Assembly: GCA_026394855.1 (NCBI GenBank)
Contig: JAPLZT010000066.1
Coordinates: 1-21,613, forward strand
DNA length: 21,613 nt
Reading direction: 5' to 3'
From: Candidatus Woesebacteria bacterium
GTDB taxonomy: Bacteria; Patescibacteriota; Microgenomatia; UBA8517
Translations under genes and position numbers: made by a program
Part shown: positions 1 to 8,000 of the stretch, in pieces
Layout of the letters: each line of letters opens with the position of its first letter
How positions within the stretch are numbered: position 1 is the stretch's first letter
Notes under the pieces: generated by a model
Told to the model about the DNA's origin: nothing
Seen by the model: the letters and a program-made list of their open reading frames with translations, nothing else
The model's database searches: none

Positions 1-1
1 A

Positions 2-775
2 TTTATAATTAGTGGTATTGGAATTCACCCTAAAGAAGCAATTAAACTTAAAAAACAAGATGATTTTGTAGATAAACTGGCAAAACAAATAGAAGTCTTT
101 GCCAAAGCATTTTACCCAAGACCTGTTATCTATAGAGCCACGGATTTTAAAACCAATGAATACCGCTCTCTTAAGGGAGGAATCTATTGGGAGCCAAAAG
201 AACCTAACCCTTTAATGGGTTTTCGAGGAGCCTTCAGATATGTTTCAAACCCGGATGTTTTTAATCTTGAGCTTGAAGCTATTAAAAAGGTGAGGGAAAA
301 ATACGAAAATTTGCATATTATGATTCCATACGTTAGATCTGCCGACGAACTTAAAAGAGTAAGAAATTTGGTTTCTTCAAGCGGTCTTTTTGAAAAATCT
401 TCGTTTAAGTTTTGGATGATGGTGGAACTTCCCGTAAATGTGATCTTAATGGAAGATTTTATTAAGGTAGGCCTTGACGGAGTTTCCATCGGATCTAACG
501 ATTTAACCATGCTAATCGAGGGAACTGACAGGGATAATTCTGAAGTAGCTCAAGCGTTTAATGAAAGATCGGAGGCAATCTCCTGGGCCATAAAACGCGT
601 GATTAAGATATGCGGGAAGTACAATATTTCTGTTTCTATATGCGGACAGGCGCCTTCCGAATATGAAGATTTTACAGAAAATCTTGTTAGAATGGGAATA
701 ACAAGTATTTCAGCAAATCCCGATGCTATTTATAGAGTTAAAAATGTTATAGTTAAAACTGAAAAAGATATATAA
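2..775 (+). CDS. ppsA: Phosphoenolpyruvate synthase, C-terminal part (partial at 5' end)
   Basis: The reading frame is open from base 2, so the gene starts outside the window; only the last 257 codons are seen. Seen: the PEP-utilising TIM-barrel motifs, including DFKTNEYRSLKGG, the NPLMGFRGAFRY block, the SIGSNDLTML strand and, near the end, SICGQAPSE, whose Cys (641-643) matches the catalytic Cys of the family. Known: PEP synthase makes PEP from pyruvate and ATP, releasing AMP and phosphate. The domain is shared with PPDK and PTS enzyme I, but the DFKTNEY and NPLMGFRG wording fits PEP synthase best. It lies 23 nt upstream of enolase, in line with a gluconeogenic/glycolytic operon around PEP. 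Nothing looks damaged in the visible part. Confidence 0.92.
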   Translation, partial: FIISGIGIHPKEAIKLKKQDDFVDKLAKQIEVFAKAFYPRPVIYRATDFKTNEYRSLKGGIYWEPKEPNPLMGFRGAFRYVSNPDVFNLELEAIKKVREKYENLHIMIPYVRSADELKRVRNLVSSSGLFEKSSFKFWMMVELPVNVILMEDFIKVGLDGVSIGSNDLTMLIEGTDRDNSEVAQAFNERSEAISWAIKRVIKICGKYNISVSICGQAPSEYEDFTENLVRMGITSISANPDAIYRVKNVIVKTEKDI

Positions 776-798
776 GCATAGCTTGAAATGATTACATT

Positions 799-2058
799 AT
801 GAGTAAAATAACAAAAATCTGGGCCAGAGAAATTTTGGATTCAAGAGCAATTCCAACGGTTGAAGTTATGGCCCAAACCGAAAGCGGCTTTGTTGCTGTT
901 TCATCTGTACCATCAGGAGCTTCAACCGGAGCTCATGAAGCCGTTGAGTTAAGAGATAACGATAAAGAAAGATTTGGTGGATTTGGAGTATTAAAGGCGG
1001 TAGAAAACATCAATAAAATATTAGGTCCCCAAGTTTTGGGAATGGATGTTCTTGATCTTTTTGCAATCGATAAGAAACTTATAAATCTGGATGGGACAGA
1101 AAATAAGGGTAAATTTGGAGCTAATGCGATTCTTGCAATATCAGAGGTTGTAGTGAAGTTAGGAGCAAGCGACGGCAAACTTACACTTTATTCATGGATA
1201 AATGAGCTTGCCAAAAAACTTGGCATAAAAACAAGTATTAAAATACCGGTTCCTTTATTTAATATGATAAACGGGGGAAAACACGGTGCAGGAAATCTTG
1301 ATTTTCAGGAGTTTTTCATTATTCCCGTTTCTTCCAAAACCTACTCTCAGGGGCTTGAGGCAGGGGTTGAAATATACCATGCAATTAAAGCCAATTTGGA
1401 AAGAAAGGGCGCAATTCATTCCGTAGGCGATGAGGGAGGCTTTGCCCCTAACCTCTTTACCAATGCCGACGCTCTTGAGCTTTTTGTGGAGTCGGTTAAA
1501 GAAACCAAATACGAAATGGGCAGAGACGTATTTTTAGGTTTGGATGTTGCGGCAGACTCCTTCTATAAAGACGGGAGTTATCAAATACGGGATAAATCTT
1601 CCCCTCTTGATGATGACGGCCTTTTGGAATACTACAGGGGAGTTAATAATCAGTATCACTTGGCAGTTTTGGAAGACCCTTTCTTTGAAGACGGATGGGG
1701 AAGCTGGCAAAAATTGACAGCAGAATTTGGAAACCAAATAGCAATTGTGGGAGACGACCTTTTGGCTACAAACCCCAAAAGAGTTCAAAAGGCAATTACT
1801 GAAAAAGCTTGCAATACGATTCTTATTAAACCTAATCAGATAGGCACCATTTTAGAAACATTGTCTGTTATTAAAATGGCAAAAGAAGCTAATTGGAAAG
1901 TAATTGTTTCTCATAGATCCGGCGAAACTAATGACACATTTATTGCAGATTTTGCAGTCGGGGTTGGAGCAGATTATGTAAAATTTGGAGCTCCTGCAAG
2001 AGGAGAAAGGGTAGCTAAATATAATAGATTGTCTTCAATAGAAAATGAAACTCACTAA
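799..2058 (+). CDS. eno: Enolase (2-phosphoglycerate dehydratase)
   Basis: 419 residues, close to the usual 420-430. It interconverts 2-phosphoglycerate and PEP in the cytoplasm. Seen: the N-terminal block AREILDSRAIPTVEV, the substrate loop SGASTGAHEAVELRD, the catalytic lid region SVGDEGGFAPN, the metal-binding Asp-Glu and GDDLLATNP segments, the signature ILIKPNQIGT with the catalytic Lys, and SHRSGETNDTFIAD. All key residues appear present. The ATG at 799 gives the standard N-terminus; no strong Shine-Dalgarno is visible. Its last 14 nt overlap the start of gpmI, so the two are probably co-transcribed and translationally coupled. With ppsA upstream this makes a three-gene block covering 3-phosphoglycerate to pyruvate. 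Confidence 0.97.
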   Translation: MSKITKIWAREILDSRAIPTVEVMAQTESGFVAVSSVPSGASTGAHEAVELRDNDKERFGGFGVLKAVENINKILGPQVLGMDVLDLFAIDKKLINLDGTENKGKFGANAILAISEVVVKLGASDGKLTLYSWINELAKKLGIKTSIKIPVPLFNMINGGKHGAGNLDFQEFFIIPVSSKTYSQGLEAGVEIYHAIKANLERKGAIHSVGDEGGFAPNLFTNADALELFVESVKETKYEMGRDVFLGLDVAADSFYKDGSYQIRDKSSPLDDDGLLEYYRGVNNQYHLAVLEDPFFEDGWGSWQKLTAEFGNQIAIVGDDLLATNPKRVQKAITEKACNTILIKPNQIGTILETLSVIKMAKEANWKVIVSHRSGETNDTFIADFAVGVGADYVKFGAPARGERVAKYNRLSSIENETH

Positions 2059-3706
2059 TTCTAAATTTGTTTGCCTGGTAATTTTAGACGGATGGGGATT
2101 GGCAGCTCCCGGACCGGGAAATGCAATTTCACAGGCAAATACAATTAATATGAATAGATTCCGGGCATCATACCCTCATACTCAGCTTACTGCCTCGGGG
2201 GAGGCGGTAGGGCTTCCCAGAAGCGAAGCCGGCAATACTGAAACAGGACACTTAAATATCGGAGCAGGTAGAATCGTATATCAGGATTTAAAAAGAATCT
2301 CAATGGCAATTGCCAACGGTTCCTTTTTCCAAAACCCTGCTCTTTTAGGAGCAATTGACCATGTAAAGAAAAATAATTCAAATCTTCATATCATGGGTTT
2401 AATCGGAGCTTCAGGAATTCATTCGGACATGGAACACTTAACCGCCCTTTTGGAACTTATGGGAAAAAGCGGTCTTTCTAATAATGTATTCCTACATTTA
2501 TTTACAGACGGCAGGGATTCTCCTCCCACTTCCGCCTCTGAATATATTAAAAAGGTTAGAGAAGATATTCAAAGAGAAAAAGTCGGACAAATTGCGTCCA
2601 TTATGGGCAGGTATTGGGCTATGGACAGAGACCGCAGGTGGGAAAGAACCGAAAAAGCCTACCTTGCTTTGACCAAAGGGCAGGGACAACTAGTTAAAAC
2701 TCCGGAAGAAGCAATTGAAATGTCCTATAAGGAAGGAAAAACGGATGAGTTTCTAGAACCTTCAATTATTACAGATGCAAAAGGAACACCAATTGCAACC
2801 GTTAAAGATAACGACGCGGTGATATTTTTCAATTTTAGAATTGATAGACCAAGACAATTAACCGCTTCATTTGTTGTTGAGGATTTTTCCAATCAAAGCA
2901 TCTTTCTTGATTTTGACCCTTACATGGAAAAATACGAAAAAACACATCTGGTTGAAAGAATTGAGAAAAAACAAAATGTCTTTGAAAGAGGACCTAAATT
3001 AAATAATCTTTATTTTGTAACAATGACCGAATACAGTAAATCTCTTCTAGATGCAGGAACTCATGCCGCATTTCTTCCGGAACATGTAGATGTTCCTTTA
3101 GGAAAAGTCATAGCCGATTACGGCTTAAAACAGCTAAGAATTGCAGAATCGGAAAAAGAAAGATTTGTCACATATTACTTTAATGGATTAAGAGAAGAAC
3201 CATTTACGGGAGAAGAAAGAATAATAATTCCTTCCCAAAAAGTTGCAACTTACGACTTAAAACCCGAAATGTCTGCATATGAAATAACCGATACGCTAAT
3301 CTCAAAACTTAAAGAACCTTTAGACTACTCTTTCATTCTGGTTAATTTTGCTAATCCCGATATGGTGGGGCATACCGGAAGCATAGGTCCGACGGTAAAA
3401 GCCTGTACCATACTTGACGAATGCCTGGGCAAAATTGCAAATTCTATTCTTTCCATTAATGGAACTCTTCTAATTTCATCCGATCACGGAAACGCCGAAG
3501 AAATGATTGATCCCCAAACAGGACAAATTGATACGGAGCATAACGGCAATCCTGTTCCATTTATAGCTATTTCAAAGGAGCTAATGGGAAGGGCTCAAAC
3601 CCTGCAATCAGGAATTTTGGCAGATATTGCTCCAACTGTTCTTTCGCTATTGGGAATAGAAAAACCTGGTGTCATGACCGAAAGAAGCCTACTTTCTAAT
3701 CTTTGA
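2045..3706 (+). CDS. gpmI: 2,3-bisphosphoglycerate-independent phosphoglycerate mutase
   Basis: 553 residues, slightly longer than the usual ~510. It converts 3- and 2-phosphoglycerate through a phospho-enzyme and binds two metal ions. Seen: LVILDGWG (metal Asp15), the nucleophile region AGNTETGHLNIGAGR, HLFTDGRDSPPTSA, GRYWAMDRDRRWER, FNFRIDRPRQLT, NFANPDMVGHTG, SSDHGNAEEM and EHNGNPVPF. The order is that of the alkaline-phosphatase-superfamily iPGM fold with its inserted transferase domain. The residue at the normal nucleophile Ser (GNSEVGH in most homologues) is Thr65 here. Thr is a nucleophile in some relatives of the superfamily, so activity is plausible but not shown. The start overlaps eno by 14 nt. 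The stop (TGA) overlaps the convergent DedA gene by 18 nt. Confidence 0.95.
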   Translation: MKLTNSKFVCLVILDGWGLAAPGPGNAISQANTINMNRFRASYPHTQLTASGEAVGLPRSEAGNTETGHLNIGAGRIVYQDLKRISMAIANGSFFQNPALLGAIDHVKKNNSNLHIMGLIGASGIHSDMEHLTALLELMGKSGLSNNVFLHLFTDGRDSPPTSASEYIKKVREDIQREKVGQIASIMGRYWAMDRDRRWERTEKAYLALTKGQGQLVKTPEEAIEMSYKEGKTDEFLEPSIITDAKGTPIATVKDNDAVIFFNFRIDRPRQLTASFVVEDFSNQSIFLDFDPYMEKYEKTHLVERIEKKQNVFERGPKLNNLYFVTMTEYSKSLLDAGTHAAFLPEHVDVPLGKVIADYGLKQLRIAESEKERFVTYYFNGLREEPFTGEERIIIPSQKVATYDLKPEMSAYEITDTLISKLKEPLDYSFILVNFANPDMVGHTGSIGPTVKACTILDECLGKIANSILSINGTLLISSDHGNAEEMIDPQTGQIDTEHNGNPVPFIAISKELMGRAQTLQSGILADIAPTVLSLLGIEKPGVMTERSLLSNL

Positions 3707-4345
3707 CTTCACAAACTCATAAACAATCGGAGTAATAGAAATTAAAATTATCACAACAACCACATAATGGAAATTGGCTTTAACAAAAGGCAGATTACCA
3801 AAGAAATATCCTGTCCAGGTAAATAAAGATACCCATAAAATTCCACCTAAAATATTGTAGATAAAGAAGAACTTATACGACATCTTGGCAACTCCGGCAA
3901 CAAATGGGACAAAAGTTCTTACGATAGGAACAAACCGACCAATAGTTATAGCTTGTCCACCATATTTGTCATAAAACTTCTGGGTTTTGATTAAATAAGC
4001 TTTTTTAATTAACTTCGAATCCTTCTCAAATACTTTTGGTCCTATGAAGTGTCCAATCCAGTAATTTACGGTATCCCCCAAAATTGCAGCAATTAAAAGC
4101 AAAATATATAGGACCCAAATATTGAACCCGCCTGACGTCGAAAGAGAGCTTGTTGCTGACAAAGCCGCGGCAGCAAAAATTAAAGAATCACCCGGAAGGA
4201 AAGGAGTCACCACAAACCCAGTTTCCATAAAGATAATCAAAAACAAAAGTCCATATGTAGCTGTTCCATACTGTCCAATCACCATCGCCAAGTTTTTATC
4301 AAGATGAAGAAAGATATCAATCACAGTTCTAATAATTTCAGCCAT
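3689..4345 (-). CDS. DedA-family (SNARE-associated Golgi / VTT domain) membrane protein
   Basis: 218 residues with several hydrophobic segments. Seen: the family's N-terminal motif as METGFVVTPFLPGDSLIFAA, then LGDTVNYWIGHFIGPKVF, and the hallmark GRFVPIVRTFVPFVAGVAKM followed by FFFIYNILGGILWVSLFTWTGYFFG. Conserved acidic and Arg residues (E in METG, R in GRF and VRTF) are present. Known: DedA proteins are inner-membrane proteins linked to lipid carrier/phospholipid flipping and membrane homeostasis; substrate cannot be read from sequence. It lies 25 nt downstream of lexA on the same strand and may be co-transcribed, but a TATAAT (minus strand, 4364-4359) sits between them and could give it its own promoter. 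It overlaps gpmI tail to tail by 18 nt, leaving no room for an intergenic terminator. Confidence 0.93.
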   Translation of the reverse strand: MAEIIRTVIDIFLHLDKNLAMVIGQYGTATYGLLFLIIFMETGFVVTPFLPGDSLIFAAAALSATSSLSTSGGFNIWVLYILLLIAAILGDTVNYWIGHFIGPKVFEKDSKLIKKAYLIKTQKFYDKYGGQAITIGRFVPIVRTFVPFVAGVAKMSYKFFFIYNILGGILWVSLFTWTGYFFGNLPFVKANFHYVVVVIILISITPIVYEFVKSKIRK

Positions 4346-4370
4346 GAATTAATTTTATATTATATTGAAG

Positions 4371-4991
4371 TTAATTAGTATATCTTCTGACAAGGCCTAC
4401 AACTTTGCCCTGAATCCTTACGTTTTTGACAAAAATAGGAGACATTTTGGCGTTGGCAGGTTCCAATCTTACCCGGGTAGCCTCTCTAAAGAATCTTTTT
4501 AGAGTTGCCATGCCATTGTCAAGAAGAGCCACCACAATATCGCCGTTATTGGCAGTTTCTTCCTGTTCTACAACTACATAATCTCCATCTCTAATCTGTT
4601 CTTCAATCATGCTTTCTCCCCTTACTTGCAGAACATAGACCCTTTTTTTCTGCGAGTAAAAATTAGGAGGGATAGACATTGTTGCGTTTGGATCGGTATA
4701 GGGCTCAATTGGAGCTCCGGCTGCAATAAATCCCAATATCGGCACACTTATTCCCTGAGGATTAAAGTTAAGTTCAACATCTTTAACTTCTATGCTTCTT
4801 ACCTTTCCTCCTTTTCTTTTAATAAGACCTTTAGTAACAAGCGCTTGAAGATGTTCATGAACCGTTGCAAGAGAAGATACGCCTATGGCGTCGGCAATTT
4901 CCCGCAGTGTTGGAGCGCTGCCTTTAGACTGAATATGCTGCTTAATGAAATCCAGTATTTGTGCTTGTCTTTTGTAAACTATAAGTGCCAT
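4371..4991 (-). CDS. lexA: LexA repressor, SOS regulator
   Basis: 206 residues, the normal length. Seen: an N-terminal winged helix (about residues 5-68) with the recognition region PTLREIADAIGVSSLATVHE, then the autocleavage site in ILGFIAAGAP (Ala91-Gly92), catalytic Ser127 in VRGESMIEEQIRDGDYV and catalytic Lys165 in MATLKRFFRE. This is a complete LexA, able in principle to repress and to self-cleave when RecA is activated. The ATG at 4991 is only 5 nt after a TATAAA -10 box with a consensus TTGACA -35 seventeen bases further up. The mRNA is therefore probably leaderless and no Shine-Dalgarno is needed. It is divergent from uvrB across a 59-nt gap, so self-repression and repression of uvrB from a shared operator are likely (inference). 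Confidence 0.96.
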   Translation of the reverse strand: MALIVYKRQAQILDFIKQHIQSKGSAPTLREIADAIGVSSLATVHEHLQALVTKGLIKRKGGKVRSIEVKDVELNFNPQGISVPILGFIAAGAPIEPYTDPNATMSIPPNFYSQKKRVYVLQVRGESMIEEQIRDGDYVVVEQEETANNGDIVVALLDNGMATLKRFFREATRVRLEPANAKMSPIFVKNVRIQGKVVGLVRRYTN

Positions 4992-4996
4992 ACTTA

Positions 4997-5025
4997 TTTA
5001 TACGAATGTTTACCGAAGTTGTCAA
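4997..5025 (-). promoter_or_regulatory. lexA promoter (consensus -35/-10, leaderless)
   Basis: On the minus strand TTGACA (5025-5020), a 17-nt spacer, then TATAAA (5002-4997). The lexA ATG begins 5 nt after the -10, so the expected +1 falls at or next to the start codon. The spacer holds GGTAAACATTCG, a possible but degenerate LexA site. A second TTGACC lies 8 nt further upstream (5033-5028), giving a short direct repeat. I could not confirm an SOS box by comparison with other promoters. Confidence 0.7.
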
Positions 5026-5035
5026 TAGGTCAATC

Positions 5036-5044
5036 TGATACAAT
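5036..5044 (+). promoter_or_regulatory. Probable uvrB promoter (extended -10)
   Basis: TG-A-TACAAT at 5036-5044 fits an extended -10 element. No good -35 at 16-18 nt is visible, which is normal for extended -10 promoters. The predicted +1, about 7 nt downstream, is at 5051, where the homologous UvrB reading begins. The element lies back to back with the lexA promoter, so one bound repressor could block both. Confidence 0.45.
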
Positions 5045-5050
5045 ATAAAT

Positions 5051-8000
5051 ATATTTAAACTCAAATCAAAATATATACCGATTCCTGATCAACGAAATGC
5101 TATTAATAAACTGACAGATAATGTCTTGCGTGGAGAAAAATATCAAACCTTGTTAGGAGTAACCGGCAGCGGAAAAAGTCTTTCTTATAATGAACGTGTT
5201 TTGGTATATGAAAAAGGTAATAATTCTTTTAAAGCATTTTTTATAGAAATAGGAAAACTAGTAGAAGACCCAACTTCAGTAAATAAAGATTTGTATGTCC
5301 CAAGTATCAATCCAAAGACTGGACAGCAAGAATTAAAACCCATTATCCAGCTGATTAGGCACGAGACACCTAAAAAGATGTATTCGGTTACAACCTCGTG
5401 CGGTAAACAGGTAGATGTTACGGGAGACCATAATTTTTGGGTTATTAGAAACGGACTATTTAAACTGGTAAAAACTACAGAGATCACCAAAAATGATTAT
5501 CTACCCACTCCTAGAATATTAGAAATTAAAGATCTGGCTGTTATTAATACTATTTATCTCAAAGAATACTTGAAACGAGATGCATACTTTAAATTTAATC
5601 AAATTAAAAATGATATTAAAAAAGAAGAACTCAGGAAATTATTAGGATATAAAAAATACTATCGAATAATAAATAAAAATGAAGGGATTAGTATTCGTTG
5701 TATAGATAGTCTGAATTTATCTAATAAGACACTAAATAATATAAAAATATATAAAAAACAAGGGATACCGTTAAAAAATGAAATACATATAGACAAAAAC
5801 TTTTTATCACTTCTTGGAATATATATAGCAGAAGGACACAGCGAAAAGAACTATTTATTAATAAGTGTTCATGAAAATGCTTTTCAGAAATTATTTAAAA
5901 ACTATTTAAATATTTTGGATATAAAATATAAAGAAAGAAATTTTAATTTGGGAGATTTTCAGATTAGTAATTGCTTATTATCTGATCTTTTTTCAAGCAT
6001 GTGCGGGAATAAGTCCAGTAACAAAGTTCTTCCACCTTGGTTTATGCAATTAGATTTAAAACAACTTTCGTATATATTATCAGCATACTTTAGTGGGGAT
6101 GGGACTGTAACAGAAAATGAAATTCAGGCTTGTACGGCAAGCTCAAAATTAGCATGCGATCTAAGTTATGCACTTATGCGTTATGGAATAAATGTTAGGA
6201 TACGAAATAAAATTAAATATGCCACAAATACTATAAATAAGGTTAAGAGACAATATTATGAAATAGTAATTTCTGGTAAAGAGAATCTTACTAAATTTCA
6301 AAAATATATTGGTTTTATTCTAGAACGAAAACAATTTAAGCTTTCCCAAATAATAAAATTGAATTCAAATACAAATGTCGATTTAACACCCATAGACGGA
6401 TATATATTTAAGCAGTTAAGAAAAAATATTGGCTTTACTCATGAATCGTTATCCAAGTTGGTTGGTTGTACAAGATCGTATTTTTCCATGATTGAAGATG
6501 GCTCCAGAAAACCCTCGAATAAATTATTAAGAAAGATTGTAAATATATTTGAAGAAAATACTGATTCGCCGCTAATATTATCTGATCTTAATAAACTTAA
6601 AGTCTTGACAGAAATATTTTGTACTAAAGTTAAAGAAATCAAATTAATTAAACCTACTTCTGATTATGTTTATGATATAGCAGTTAAAGACAACGAAACT
6701 TTTTTAGCTGGAATGGGCGGAATATATGTCCACAATACATTTACAGTTGCTAACGTAATTGAGAAGCTGCAAAGGCCAACTTTAATTATTTCTCATAATA
6801 AGACACTAGCGGGACAGCTGTTTCAGGAAATGAGAGATTTATTTCCCGAAAACGCGGTTTCATATTTCGTTTCCTATTATGATTACTACCAGCCCGAAAG
6901 TTACATTCCTTCAACCGATACCTACATAGAAAAAGACTCTGATATCAATGAACTCATAGATAAATTAAGATTAGCTGCAACCACGAATCTTCTTACAAGA
7001 AAGGATGTAATTGTTGTAGCTTCAGTTTCCTGCATTTATAACATAGGTTCCCCAAGAGAATATGGACATTTTGTTTTTGAATTCTCACAAGGGATGAAAA
7101 TTTCAAGACATCAAATAATAGACAGGCTTTTGGATCTGCAGTATGAAAGAAGCGAATTCGGATTCCATAGAGGAACTTTCAGAATACGGGGAGAGATAGT
7201 AGATATTTACCCTGCCTATCAGGATGAAGCTTTTAGGATAGAACTTTCGGAGGATAAAATTAAGAAAGTAGAAATAATTAACCCCGTTTTCGGTCAAACA
7301 ATTGTAAATTCTAAATTATCAATTAAAAATTATGTTTTATATCCTGCCAAGCATTTCATGACAGACCCGACTAAAAATAAAGAAATAATCTCTCAAATAG
7401 AAAAAGATATGATTAATCAATACAACTTTTTTAAAAAGCAGGGAAAACTTCTTGAAGCTCAAAGAATAAAGCAAAAAGTAACATACGACCTTGAAATGAT
7501 TCAGGAATTAGGTTATGTCAAAGGCATAGAAAACTATTCAAGATATTTTGATGGAAGAGCCCCCGGAGAAGCACCTTACTCCTTACTTGATTATTTTAAT
7601 GAACCTTTTGGTAAAGACTGGCTGGTAATTGCGGATGAATCTCATATGACTTTTCCCCAAGTAAGAGGCATGTATGCGGGAGATTTTTCCAGAAAATCTA
7701 CATTAATTGATTATGGCTTCAGGCTTCCTTCGGCAATAGACAATAGACCTCTAAAGTTTGATGAATTTATGCGGAAGATTCCCAATTTTATTGCCCTTTC
7801 GGCAACTCCAAGTGAATGGGAACTTTCGATGTCGGGTAAATGCGTTGTCGAACAACTTGTGCGACCAACAGGAATACCTGACCCTTTAGTTGAAATAAGG
7901 CCAATAGGAAACCAAGTTGCAGACTGTATAAAAGAAATTAAAAAGCAGGTTGCAAAACACCAAAGAACTTTAGTTACAACATTAACCAAAAAAACAGCAG

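Noticed and set aside
5185-5490. Antisense ORF within the intein, and similar overlapping ORFs elsewhere
   Set aside because: They lie opposite strong coding frames and show no motif, start context or plausible composition of their own.
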